64,000 nt of DNA, taken from positions 43,475,001 to 43,539,000 of the forward strand of contig NC_069378.1 in assembly GCF_021730395.1 (NCBI RefSeq), in the 5' to 3' direction. Below, in pieces: positions 12,016 to 23,249 of this stretch. Every line of letters begins with the position of its first letter. Position 1 is the stretch's first letter. The stretch comes from Mercenaria mercenaria. Lineage: Eukaryota > Mollusca > Bivalvia > Venerida > Veneridae. Under the pieces are notes generated by a model. It was not told the DNA's origin, ran no database searches, and saw nothing but the letters and a program-made list of their open reading frames with translations. A program made the translations under genes and the position numbers.

Positions 12016-15000
12016 CTGAAAATCATAAATGGTGTTATTCAAAAGCTGGAATTTGTTTAGCTAAAATATGTAATAAAATGTTTTACATGACGTTGCGTAT
12101 TTAAACCAGAGCTCTCACAGGAGACGGCGCGCTCGACTATTTCGATGCTGGATAGTGAAACTGGGCACATCTGAGGAAACTAGAGCTGTCACTGAAGTGT
12201 TTAATGACTGTGGATGAAGATATTGCACAATAGCCTGAGTCTATGTCAAAAATATGAACTTAAAGTAATAAGACAGGTAAAGATAAAATGTATCAAAACA
12301 CTATATAAGTATATCCTAAGCAAAATGGGGCATAATTCATTAAATATTGGTGCCAGAGTTATGCACCTTGTGTCATATGGTGTGGGTGATTATGCTGAAC
12401 AACTATTTTAAGTTTGAATAAAATACATTCAGTAATAACAGACAGAGTGAAAGTGCATCAAAACTTTAACCTAAAATTCTAAGTTAAAAGGGGGAATAAT
12501 TAATGAAACACTGTTGCCAGAGTTATGCACCTTGCGTCATATGGTGTAGGTGATGATGTTGAACAACTATTTTAAGTTTGAATCAAATCCATTCAGTAAT
12601 AACAGAGACAGAGTGAAAGTGCATCAAAACTTTAACCTAAAATTCTAAGTAAAAAGGGGAAATAATTCATGAAAAATTGGTCCCAGAGTTATGCACCTTG
12701 TGTCATGTGATAAGGGTAATGATGTGGAACAATTATTGTTTAAGTTTGAATCAGATCCATTCAGTAATAACAGAGATCGAGTGAAAGTGCATAAAACTTT
12801 AACCTGACATTCTAAGTAAAAAGGGGAATATTACATGAAAAAATGGTACCAGAGTTATGCATCTTGTGTCATATGATGTGGGTGATGATGCTGAACAACT
12901 ATTTTAAGTTTGAATCAAATCCATTCAGTAATTACAGAGGTAGAGTGAAAGTGCACTAAAACTTTAACCTAAAATTCTAAGTAAAAAGAGGGAATAATTC
13001 ATGAAGAAATGGTGCCAGAGTTATGCACCTTGTGTCATATGATGTGGGTGATGTTGAACAACTATTTTAAGTTTGAATCAAATCCATTCAGTAATTACAG
13101 AGGTAGAGTGAAAGTGCACTAAAACTTTAACCTAAAATTCTAAGTAAAAAGAGGGAATAATTCATGAAGAACTGGTGCCAGAGTTATGCACCTTGTGTCA
13201 TATGATGTGGGTGATGTTGAACAACTATTTTAAGTTTGAATCAAATCCATTCAATAATAACAGAGTGAAAGTGCATCAAAACTTTAACCTGAAAATCTAA
13301 GTGAAAAGGGAGGATAATTCATGAAGAAATGGTGCCAGAGTTACACACCTTGTGTCATATGATGTGGGTGATGATGTTGAACAACTATTTTAAGTTTGAA
13401 TCAAATCCATTCAATGATAACAGAGATAGAGTGAAAGTGCATAAAAACTTTAACCTGAAAATTTAAGTGAAAGGGGGAATAATTAATGAAATATTGGTGC
13501 CAGAGTTATGGCCCTTATGTCAGATATGTGGATGATGATGAGGAATAAGTATTTCAAGTCTGAATCAAATCCATCAAGTAATTACAGAGATAAGTTGAAA
13601 AAAAGAGAAAGGGTAAAAAAACTTTAACCAAGTTGGGGACGCGGAAAGACGCCGACGCCAACGCCGGGGCGAGTAGGATAGCTCTCCTTATACTTCGTAT
13701 AGTCGAGCTAAAAATGTTTTACTTTATCTACAAATAGAACTTCTCGCGTTATGCGATTTTTAATTAAAATGCTTACTTTTTATTTAAATATGTTACCATA
13801 ACTACGTTGCTCAAATTCATTGGTTCGTTAACTAAATGCTATGCTAATAAAATTGTAGGTTTTTATTTCATATGCTTACGTCACTTCGGTGACACATCTC
13901 GAGAAAGAAATTTCCTGCTAATGTATATCTTCACACGAAATCTAATAAAAGGAAAAAAAATCAAAAGTGATTTTTTATCAGTAAAGTGCTTTCAGTTTCA
14001 CCAGGATGTTACTGATGGAATATCAAAAAAACTACACCAGAAGTAATCAGACCCCAGTTCATATTTATGTGGGGAAGTTGCAAAAAACAGTATGTATATT
14101 CTAGCATAAAACTGCTGTTATTGTCATTTTTCGGGGGTGTTTTAACAGGATAGAAAACGTATGTTAACTGATTCTCGCGCTCACGTGCTGTTATAACACC
14201 TTTTATATATGCGCGTTCCGTGGCAAAGCGTAAACGTATTACAGCCCAAAAACGGATAATTCAAAAGGAAATGACAAATGTAAAAAAAACAACGTAGACT
14301 TTACCGCACACATGAAAATTTAATGACGTTGAGGGGCAATATATTCATTTACTTGTTTTAGAGACCGTACCATAGCTCTTCGCATTCTTCAATTTTTCAA
14401 AAAAAGTGGTTTATACAAGAGCACCGGTTACGATTGAAAATGTAAACAACCGACCCTATAAATTATTTGAATGAATGAATGAATGATCGTCGATCTTAGT
14501 CATAATACTGATTGACAGTGAATGCTAATGACTCCATGTGTTGCAGAAAAGTATTTAGTTTGTAACTAATTTCCTATCAATTGATATCCTTTCGAAACTT
14601 GTGCTTATATTTGGACAAAGCTCACTGTCTTTGCCGTTCGCCAGCTGCTAAAAAGGCAAATATATAAGATTCAGTGCAAGTTATATTTCACTGGTACTAC
14701 CAGTTAGTAACTTCATACCCTAAAGAACACGCCAGAGAAATCTGGGCAGTTTTGATCGATTAAAACGTTTGCAGCATTAGATTATATTTTTTCTTTACAC
14801 GAAAATTGCCGTTAGGTAACCAAGCGAATACGCCGATAATCAGGAGTCGGCCGATTATGTGTTATTGTCACAAAACTGTTTCAGTTCACGTAATGTAATC
14901 GGTGCACTTCAACTGCCTAGCTATAGCTACTGCTGTTATAGAGAAGTGGTAGAGTGTCTGCCTTAGGTGTGAGAGGTCCTGGGTTCGAGTCCAAGCTTAA

Positions 15001-18000
15001 CAATTTTCATTCTGCTACAGCATCTTTTGCTGTTAAAGGACTGTTCCAGTTGTTCTATATTTTTAGCACACAGTATCATGGATCATTATTAAGAAATCAA
15101 GATCACTGTTGAATGTTAAATCAAATGCACCCAAGTAGAAAATATCTGCTATGTTATGTCCCTTTGATGTTTCTGCTCTCCAGGTCCAAGAAGAGTTACA
15201 TTTCCTTGATCCCAAAATTTTCTTTTACATGAAAATATTAAATGCTCATAACTCTACGCTTCTGGTTAAAATATTGTTAATATATGTATTTTTGAGAAAT
15301 ATATGTTCATTTGTCTTCATTTCAAAGCTTTTTCACTTCATACTTTTGATTTGAAAAACTAAGGTACTATCTCTACTTGTTTTTTACGTGTTTTATGCTA
15401 GAATAGCGTTAGCGCATGTTCTTTTCGTGTTAAACATCTTCAGAATCCCTCGGGATACGTTGGTACCCTACGGACCCGAGCACCAACCAATCCCTCGGGA
15501 TTCAGCAGACGTTATAACACGAAGAAACGTGCGTTATCCCTACAACCATTAACTCGGGAATCAAACTCACCTCCGCCTATTAATGCCGTTTGATCTCCGA
15601 GGAAAGGCGTGCACTCGTTACATTGCTCCATACATTGTCTGGTTTCTGGGTCAAGTTCTTCAACTCGCTTAGCCATATAACGATGTCTGATCATCTGAAG
15701 TTTACGTGACGTCATTGCAAGTGGTCCAACGTCACGGCGACGTCGTCCAAATACACCTGAAGAAATTACATGATACAAGATCAAAAACTACGAAAATACT
15801 AAACTTGCATGAACATTTTAATCCAAGAAATTGAGGTGTTCTTGTAATTAGTTAGGATACAAGACAAATTATAGATGTGTATTGTGCTAGTGTATAATAA
15901 ATAGTCTGTAGCAACTAGAAATTCAATACATTTTTCTTTTAAGTCATTGTCCATGCTATTGCTGTTAAATCGGAACAGACTGTTAAAAAAAAACAACATG
16001 AAAGTAAAGGCAGGTACAGTGGGGGAAATGTACATGTTCAATTATATTACAATAACTGGCTGATAAATTTCAAACTCAAAAACATAATGTACACCGATAT
16101 TGAAAATGTTTATAACGAAAGTTTGAACGAAAAATAATTCCATCATCATTTTATTTACAATTCGCCCAAGTTGCTATGTCAATGGAATTGCTCAATTTCC
16201 TTCAAATCTGGTCATTCTATTTCACATACAATTGTCAGATCAACTGTATTTGTTAAAAATTAAAACCTTTAAAATAGACTCTGCCTGGGCTGACTGTAAG
16301 ACAATAAGTTGTCCAGCAGTTTTAAGATTTAATATTTCGCTTTGCTAACTCTTAGGAGTATATCACCAAAACACAGAAATATTTTATAAACGAACAACAT
16401 CGTTACCAATATTTTACCTGACCACTACATGTTCTGCCGTACTGTCCCGTACTGAAAATATTCTAAAAAAGTTGTCCCCCTTTGAAAATGAATGCCATTT
16501 GTAAAGAAATAAAAATAAACAATTGCTGAAAACTGTCTTCCACTTAGTTATGTGAAATTTCAACACTCGCACACTATTGCAAATGCATCAAAACAAACAT
16601 GTGTAACAGTTCTTTGAAAATGGTGAGTTTTTAAAGGCGCTTGACTGCCCGGAAGTGGGGCCCCTTTAGGCAGTCCTTTTTCCGGAATTCAATGTTTATA
16701 TTAGTATACTGACACTTGTCTTGTAGTTTTTGTTATGATAGCGTATATATTTCTCTATAAAACAAGTGTCAGTATACTGATAAAAGCATTGAATTCCAAA
16801 AAAGGACTGTCTAAAGAGGCCCCACTTCCAGACAGTCAAACGCCTTTAAAAACTCACCGTTTTCAAGGAACTGTCACACATGTTTGTTTTGATGCACTTG
16901 CAATATCGTGCGAGTGTTGAAATTTCACATAACTAGGTGGAACACAGTTTTAAGCAATTGTTTATTTTTATTTCTTTACAAATGGCATTCATTTTCAAAG
17001 GGGGACAACTTTTTCAGAATATTTTCAGTACGGGACAGTAAGGCAGAACATGTTATGGTCAGGTAAAATATTGGTAACGATGTTGTTCGTTTATGAAATA
17101 TTTCTGTGGTTTGGTGATATACCTCTTATCATGCTGGACACGATTGATTTTACCTTTGCGACTAGTGTAGAACATGATCAGCCTGTACATCTGAGTAGTC
17201 TGATCAAGATCTTCACCGTTTGCCATTCAGCCAATATGGTTCTGGTAAGCACCCGTTTTAACAGTTAATATACTGTCCTGATTGAAAGATGGACAGGTTC
17301 AGTATAGAAATTTAGCAGGATAAGGGTTTAAACTGCTGTATTGCTGTATTCAACTTATAGCCTTTGTGGACTTACATTTAATTCAAGGAAAATAATAAGC
17401 GAATGCCAAGGAAAGTTAGATTTCGTCTCAAATCGCAACGTGTTTGGCTTAATAGGTAAATCTAACAATCGTATGTTTTTATTTCTTTGTACAACTGGAA
17501 TGGACCAGTTGAAATTTCATAAATCAAATGTATCGAAATTTAGATGTGGGTGAAATTATCAGCGAGTTTCGTTGCTTTTGAAGAGATTTTTGACAATATA
17601 CGTACTGGCTCTATCAATATAGTGCATAACCGTTGTCAGAATTCAGTTTCGTATTTTGCCAAATATAAACCGGTGTCATATTGTAATACAAATAACCCAA
17701 ATTCAATACTTACTGGACAATCCGCTGGTAAATGAATTTCCAAAATTGCTTAATCCGCTGCCCAAAGTGTTGCCGAAACTGCTCAGTCCACTGCCAATAG
17801 AATTGCCCCAGTTGCCGAAAGTATTTTTAACAGAGTTGAACCCGCTTGAGAATGTATTGCCAATGCCTGAAACATTCAAAATTTACAATACAGAAGTAGA
17901 CATGGATGCATTTGCGGAGGAGCGATCTAAACACAATGTTGTGGGAGCGGGTGGGGGCAGTGGGGGAGCGTCCAGCTAAACCGGTCCTACTTTCCCTGAA

Positions 18001-21000
18001 TTGTTTGACAATCAAGAAAAAAATAACCAGAATTCTAATAAGTGTACTTTTAAATGCTGTTTCAAAATGGTTTGTATCTCCCTACATCTACAATCATTTC
18101 TGACCAAATATTTTGGGTCAAGGTTTGGGTGGCCAAAGGATATGTTGCCTCCCCCCTCCATATTGAAACACAAAAACGTACAGTTCTTTATATTTTGAAT
18201 CACCATTAAATTGACTCTGGTTTAATTAAAAGAATTTCCTATGCTTTACAGAGTCTTGTATAAAAGACATTTAGTTATTTTACATACCGCCGAAAAAGTT
18301 CTTCATGTCATCAAAACCCTTCCAGTTGACGAAGCTATTTCCGGCACCTCCGAACCAGTCACCAATATCCCCGAAGAAGCCACCAAGGTCCTGCCAGCCT
18401 TGCCAGTCGACGAAACTATTGCCAGCTCCCTTAAACCAGCCAGCCATCTCACCAAAGCCTCCCTGTTGTAATGAAACGTTGTCACTTATTTACACTACAA
18501 AGCAAAAGCCGATCTACAAAAAGTCAAATATTTGCAGATATGATAGCATATTTCGGTGAAAGCAATTTGTAGGTCTCTTAAGTAAAGCAGATCTTTTTAA
18601 AAACTGCAAACTGCAGGGTGTAACCAAATCTGGTTTGTTTTCGTTGCTTTGGGTTTTAATGCAGTTTTTCAACAGTATTTCAGTTATGTAACGGCGTGCA
18701 GTTAACCTATTGACCAGTGTTCCTAGATTCTGAATCAGTACAAACCTGTTCTCCGCGCAAGCAACTGCCAACTTCCCCACATGAATATGAGAATCAGAGG
18801 TGGAGGACGAATGCTTTAGATACAATCGTCACGGAGAACATAGCCTCGCCCAGGGCTCGGACTCACGACCCCAAGATCCGACCTATTGAGCTAAGCGGAC
18901 GGGCTATAAGTAAATCTGATGAAAATCCATTATATATTCTGTGTAAAATGGACCAGAAGTAATAAAATCTTACCATGATCCAGTCTCCGAAGTCCCTGCA
19001 AATTAAAGAATTTAATGGTAATTTAACAGAATCGTATGCATGTCATTTACCATTTTGACGGCGGTCAAATGAATTGTGACAACCAATTTATTACTGCAAG
19101 TCTTTTCATAGCAGTAGCACATGCTGCCATGTGTCCATCGAAGAGGACTCGTTCAAAACTGTTCTTTTTCATATCTTTAACATATCAGGAGTAAGAATTT
19201 TCTTTCAAGTCTGAGTCTAGCCAGCACCATTAAGTATTTAACTACGGTAACAGATCGGCCTATAGCACAAACTACAGACCGGCGATATATAGAATTACAT
19301 AATAACATACCCTTGACAACGACTGCTAGCGCAGGTTTTACAGGTTTCCTGAGCTGCGCTGATCAGACCCCTACACCGTTCCATGCTCTGGTTTTGTTGC
19401 GCAATGGCGGGCTGAAGGAGCTGGTACTCGGCATCTAAATGTGCCATGATTTTTCCATAGATTGCGGACTGGAACCCTGCAGTTATATAAAGTAACTAAT
19501 GTAAATTTGATAATAGTCTTCAGGGCATATTTTAAGTGTGAAACTTAAAATTAAGAATTGCAAAAATACGATTTGATGTAACTTTGCGCATTTAAATTTT
19601 TCAATAAAATTTTTCTGACCGATTTGTTGCTGCGGAATGCATACTCATACGAAGTTACAATTTATGCTAAATTAGTAACATTTGTAGTGTAATTTCGTTT
19701 AGTTTCAGACACAAGACGTTGATGAACACGGGCCCTGTTGAATTGCATAATACAAAAAAGAGAGGTCTAGCTAGCATCTGTAAGTAGCTATATAAAAAGC
19801 TAATACCTCGCATTCTAACAATCTAGAATTGCAGTAAACTTTTATTCTGCCGAATGTCTAAAATAGATTGGTCTATTAAAACCATTTATAAAGGCTATTC
19901 AATGAAATTTTAGAGACTGAATAGCGAACAGTGAAGACCATGACCAGGATGTGCAGGCTGATCTTGGTCTGCCCTGATCGCAATGAGAAAATCACTTGCC
20001 GCCAGCAAGTTGTGGTAAGATAAGTCACATGGTCAGGTCTCGCTGAGAAAGATCTATTTCACATACCAATGGATGTTTCTGAATACAATAAATCTAGTGC
20101 GAGATCAGACTTAAATGAAAACTTACTGTAGCAACTACCACAGGAAAGACAACTCTTGCAAACACCCGATTCTGAATTTCCAAAAAATGTGACAAAAAAA
20201 AAAAAATTAAACTTTTGAAAACACTTTTTAAATCTAGCGTATTGTATTGCATATATAGTTTTCTAAATACTGTATGATTTTTAACACGGGAATATATGGA
20301 CAAATGGGATTAATACACTGTTTTCTAAATGAAAGTACCATGTGTTTGAATGGGGCTAAAATTTCATTTTCATATTTTTACTGAATGGCTGCATAAACAC
20401 TCTAAAAACAATAGGAAAATCTTCCTTTGTAATACATTAATAAGTCATATATATTAATAACCAATTGAATCAATTATATATATGACAAAGATATGCAATT
20501 AGCCGAGGTTACTTTTGCTAAAAAGTCTGAAAAATATGTTGTTTGTCAAAATCTGGAACATGACTTTTAACACCAAATAAAACTTCATCAGTACATTTTA
20601 TGTTCAAAAACAATTGATTTGTCGTTCATACACACATAAGAGTCCAAAAATATAATTTTCATCTTGAAATCAAAACCAACAAAAAAGTGGTGGTTGTTGC
20701 TATTTACTGGACGTATGCACAACTTTGATATGAAAAGACTGTAAAGAAAATACACCAAGATACTGATAAGGAAAACTACCCTCTGATTTAGGCAAGCACA
20801 ACGGGCCAATTCGTTCCACTTTTGCGGCGTGCGCCGTTTCGCCGCGTGCAACCAGCTAGGCGTTCGTTTGGCTTCCCGACACTGCCCGGGTCTATCCGGC
20901 GTACGCCGATGTGCGCCGACGGTCTTGCGAGATGGGCAAAGCCGCAAATCGTACATTTTCGTGATATAAAATTGGGTGAACATTTGGAAATTTGGGTAAG

Positions 21001-21506
21001 TACAAGTAAATGTAGAAACATACTGCAAGAACTTTTTGCTAACTTTTTTGGAACAGGCCAGAAGAGAAAATCATAAATTGGAATATTTTTTTTTAATTTG
21101 CAGCTCACGTGGCCGGCGTTCGCCGAAACGTTTATTTATTAATAAACCGGCGAGATTTTTTTTTCTTGCCGCTCAAGTGACTGGCGAGCCCCGGGTTGAG
21201 TGAAACGAGTTAGCCCAAAATGTATAGAACCTTGTGCCAGGTCAAGTCTTAATCTCGGTCAGGGTCGCCATAAACGTAACTCGAGAACGTCTTGGTTCCC
21301 ATTCACGACGGATGTTTGCAAGAGAACTGAGAAACCATACAAAGGTGTTTTATTCCATTCTGAAAATTTTAAATCAGAATTCCCTTAGGTTTTAAACGTT
21401 TGACATACAAGTGTTAGTACTTACCCTCCAAAGTTTCGACATCTAATTCGTTTGCATTTGCAAATGACGTCATGAGTAGGACGGCACACACAACGTACGG
21501 TAACAT
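10404..21506 (-). CDS. Clusterin-like secreted protein, 360 residues, eight coding exons
   Basis: Coding exons (minus): 21506-21425, 19476-19311, 18995-18974, 18462-18288, 17866-17714, 15756-15571, 12015-11897, 10583-10404; a leader exon ends at 22008. All splice sites are GT-AG and the frame closes exactly at 1083 nt. Layout: signal peptide (1 to ~19); helical segment and Cys cluster C62-x10-C73-x2-C76-x4-C81; Gly/Trp/Phe repeats (84-199); RRRR at 204-207 before Asp208, a furin-type site; second Cys cluster C241-x3-C245-x2-C248-x14-C263; C-terminal domain ending TADEIAQELIEKWNI. Vertebrate clusterin has the same 10-2-4 cysteine spacing in its first cluster, a central furin cut, a second cysteine cluster and a similar C-terminus, and acts as an extracellular chaperone. 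Eight non-signal cysteines would allow four disulfides between the chains, against five in clusterin. The gene structure is seen directly; family and function are inferred. Confidence 0.8.
10952..11833 (+). mobile_element. Hairpin-ended non-autonomous repeat
   Basis: Begins with the short palindrome 'gagctgtcggaggacagc' and ends with 'cgaatagtcgagcta'. Inside, a ~190-bp block ('ggtcaaggtcaaactgaggt' and 'gaatggtcacag') occurs twice. It sits in the last intron of the clusterin-like gene. Same end pair as 8210-9178 and 12104-13713. Confidence 0.6.
12104..13713 (+). mobile_element. Hairpin-ended repeat with eight ~166-bp tandem units
   Basis: The left end has 'gagctctcacaggagacggc' followed by 'gctcgactatttcg'; the right end is 'gccggggcgagtaggatagc' then 'tatagtcgagcta'. 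Between them the phrase 'gagttatgcaccttgtgtca' recurs eight times about 166 bp apart. It lies in intron 7 of the clusterin-like gene. Confidence 0.7.
14098..14250 (+). mobile_element. MITE fragment with ATTCTAGCATAAAA end
   Basis: Same sequence as the left two thirds of the complete element at 25586-25807, including 'tctcgcgctcacgtgctgtt' and 'cgttccgtggcaaagcgtaa'. The right inverted end is missing. Confidence 0.65.
14936..15001 (+). other. tRNA-like sequence, degenerate
   Basis: Has a D-arm-like 'agtggtagagtg' and a T-arm-like 'gggttcgagtcc' at tRNA spacing. The acceptor and anticodon stems do not pair, so this is a decayed tRNA or a SINE head and not a working gene. Confidence 0.4.
15397..15545 (-). 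mobile_element. MITE fragment ('cccgagggattggttggtgc' type)
   Basis: On the minus strand it matches 25447-25545, including 'aatcccgagggattggttgg' and 'ctattctagcataaaac'. It overlaps the 5' flank of the splice region after exon 7. Confidence 0.5.
15571..15756 (-). CDS. Exon 7 of clusterin-like gene: furin-type site and second cysteine cluster
   Basis: Opens with VFGRRRRDVG, a tetrabasic processing site, then a basic helix (SRKLQMIRHRYMAKRVEEL) and CMEQCNEC. The position of the site between the two cysteine clusters matches the cut that makes the alpha and beta chains of clusterin. Confidence 0.85.
16358..17122. repeat. 765-bp palindrome in an intron of the clusterin-like gene
   Basis: Two arms of about 370 bp are near-exact inverted copies, from 'gtatatcaccaaaacacaga' to 'tctgtggtttggtgatatac', with a loop near 16740. 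Words such as 'tgcatcaaaacaaacatgtg' and 'cagtatactgaca' occur once in each arm. A single decayed arm lies at 36700-37170. Transcribed as part of intron 6, it could fold into a long hairpin. Confidence 0.8.
17128..17340 (+). repeat. Dispersed ~200-bp bivalve-type repeat
   Basis: Shares 'atgctggacacgatt', 'gattgaaagatggaca' and 'gaaatttagcagg' with 32439-32635 (+) and, inverted, 49383-49600. A short inverted piece is at 19918-20010. No coding capacity. Confidence 0.7.
17714..17866 (-). CDS. Exon 6 of clusterin-like gene: 11-residue Ser/Gly/Phe repeats
   Basis: Encodes tandem 33-bp units of the pattern LSSFGNTLGSG, preceded by GNTFSSGFNSV. Three units are visible here, whereas the homologous exon of the plus-strand copy (30076-30195) is exactly 33 bp shorter and has two. 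Confidence 0.85.
18288..18462 (-). CDS. Exon 5 of clusterin-like gene: two 27-residue Gly/Trp/Phe repeats
   Basis: Two tandem copies of a ~27-residue unit share GAGNSFV-x-W-x-G (GWFKGAGNSFVDWQGW and DWFGGAGNSFVNWKGF). They are rich in Gly, Phe and Trp with regularly placed acidic residues. This suggests flexible, hydrophobic, amphipathic sequence suited to client or lipid binding, by inference. Confidence 0.85.
18841..18906 (-). other. tRNA-like sequence, possible SINE head
   Basis: On the minus strand it reads 'gcttagctcaataggt' (A-box-like) followed at tRNA spacing by 'gagtccgagccc' (B-box-like). Pairing of a full cloverleaf is poor. It lies in intron 4 of the clusterin-like gene. Confidence 0.35.
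18974..18995 (-). CDS. Exon 4 of clusterin-like gene: 22-nt micro-exon
   Basis: Bounded by 'tttgcag' and 'gtaagatt'. It converts phase 2 to phase 0 and encodes GDFGDWIM (first residue split). The wording resembles the following GDIGDWF repeat, which supports it as a true exon. Confidence 0.75.
19311..19476 (-). CDS. Exon 3 of clusterin-like gene: helix and first cysteine cluster
   Basis: Encodes a likely helix (AHLDAEYQLLQPAIAQQ), an N-Q-S glycosylation sequon at residue 56, and four cysteines spaced 10-2-4. This spacing equals that in the first disulfide cluster of vertebrate clusterin. The exon is wholly absent from the plus-strand copy. Confidence 0.85.
19918..20010 (-). repeat. Fragment of the dispersed ~200-bp repeat
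   Basis: Contains 'ctgaatagcgaacagtgaag' and 'gtgcaggctgatcttggtct', matching the inverted copy at 49483-49580. Confidence 0.55.
20815..21190. other. GC-rich island inside intron 2
   Basis: A stretch dense in 'cggcg' and 'gccg' words, in clear contrast with the AT-rich surroundings. Its open frames on both strands contain no motif I recognise, and 'gccggcg' recurs near 21115 and 21150. It is probably a repeat fragment. Confidence 0.4.
21425..21506 (-). CDS. Exon 2 of clusterin-like gene: signal peptide
   Basis: The first exon base is the A of ATG. It encodes a hydrophobic leader (MLPYVVCAVLLMTSFANA) followed by NELDVETLE and ends at phase 1. The plus-strand paralogue keeps this exon (28156-28234), one codon shorter. 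Confidence 0.85.
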
Positions 21507-22007
21507 CTGTAAAATAATCATTGCCTATAAATGTTGTACCAAGGTATTTTTCAAATTTCAGGCGTCACATACTACAGGGATAAGGACCGTTTTGGACCGC
21601 CTTAGTTTGCATTAATTTGTGGGACTACCGAGATGGAAATATGCTAAGCAAGAGGAAAGTCTACAACCGGATTGATGCAAATGCTAGATTGATATCTCGT
21701 GGCAGGCAATGCATAGGACTTTTTATCAAAGTTCAGTATAATGTCAAAACAGATATACAGAAGACATTAATAGTTCAATGAAATACCAAGCCGTATATTT
21801 TGTAAACTGAAACCGTGTTTACTAGTTAGATTGCAATACACTGGTTAGGATTTACTAAAAGTACGTTTATATGTGATTTTATCTTACATTTTCCAAAAAA
21901 AAAAACAAACTCAACAGTTTCAAAAATAGCCGATTATTTAAGCATAAAAATGTTTTTAAATGATACAGAATGTAAAACAATCGTACAATATATAATTAAG
22001 TTCTTAC

Positions 22008-22132
22008 CTTGAGATCCGCGTATCTGCCAGTGGTTTCGGGACTGAATAGCTCAAATGCCACGTGTTGCTCCTTATATAGGCACAATATCCAATTTCCCGC
22101 CACACACACGAGTATGTCGTGCCATGCGTGCA
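22008..22132 (-). promoter_or_regulatory. Promoter and non-coding exon 1 of the clusterin-like gene
   Basis: A TATA box (CTATATAAGG, around 22071-22078) precedes a leader exon that ends at 22008 with 'CTCAAG|gtaagaac'. Upstream, 22093-22132 contains GGCGGGAAA, an E2F-type core, 14 bp from the TATA box. The same 40-bp block occurs at 26976-27015 before the paralogue with no insertion or deletion. An E-box (CACGTG) lies just downstream of the TATA box. Confidence 0.75.
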
Positions 22133-23249
22133 AGTTTGGTTGGGTTGTGTAAACGTTAAGGTGCTCTTCATGTTTAAATGATAACAAATTCCGTCTTTCA
22201 CATTGTTTTAGTTGTGTACGGTTAAAGTAGGAGATCTCTGATTCGATAAAATGTCAGTGGAATAAAAAACGTCCCGACTTAAAATGCTAACTTTTCGTAT
22301 TGCTCTTTAATTCTTTATCTAACACGTTACAATTATTATGTACTAACGGACATCTTTGCAAAATCGCTTTAAACAGAATTTCGAAAACTTGCATATTTAT
22401 TGTTTCAATTTTTGAACGTTGATGAATAAGGACCCTATTACCACAATTCAAAAACGTTTTCGAAAATATGTCTCAGGCTCTTGAAACGTGGTTTAATTTG
22501 TCCTTTGGAAATGTGTTTATCAATACTTTTTTATTAAATGTAATTATGTAACATCCCTTTTTAAAACGAAGAGAATTTCAATCTGGTGAATGCTGCGACG
22601 TTCGACAGTTAACTTCCGTTGGTTTTACATCTTTATTATCAATCGCATGTCTACTAAATGTGTGGAAGTACCTTAAATCGCTGTTTGTATATCTTTTACA
22701 CGAATGAGGGACTTCCAGTGGAAAACAAAATGCCAATTAAAAACTGCACGACTATATAAGACACCGGGACCTCTCGCATGTTTACTTTATGAAAGATGAA
22801 ACAAATCTCATCCTGACAACTTTTTAGAATTGTTAGAACATAATTTAGACCTCTAAACACCTGGAAGACTTTAACCTGCATATTTCTTTACATATCCCTT
22901 CCATAACCTCGATTCTTATCCTTTATGTATATACAATGTAGTTTATGTACACATATTTGTCTCGATGACTACGTGAGAAGTGTGCACATCAATAACTTAA
23001 GGCAACATTATACATGTACTAACAACAGCCAATCATTTTACTAGCTATTTTTCATTTCTCATGTCTAGTACATGTATTTTTTAGCTCATCTGATTTTTTG
23101 AAGAAAAATAAAAAGAGTTATTGTCATCACTTGATCGGCGTCGGTGTCGGCGCTGGCGTTGTCCGGTTAAGTTTTGTGTTTAGGTCAGCTTTTCTACTAA
23201 ACTATCAAAGCTATTGCTTTAAAACTTTCAGCACTTGTTCACCATTGAT

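Noticed and set aside
14936-15001. Functional tRNA gene
   Set aside because: T arm and D arm resemble a tRNA but the acceptor and anticodon stems do not pair.
20588-21108. 146- and 106-codon minus-strand frames in the GC-rich island
   Set aside because: The two frames overlap out of phase, show no known motif, and a plus-strand frame is open over the same bases, as expected from GC-rich sequence.
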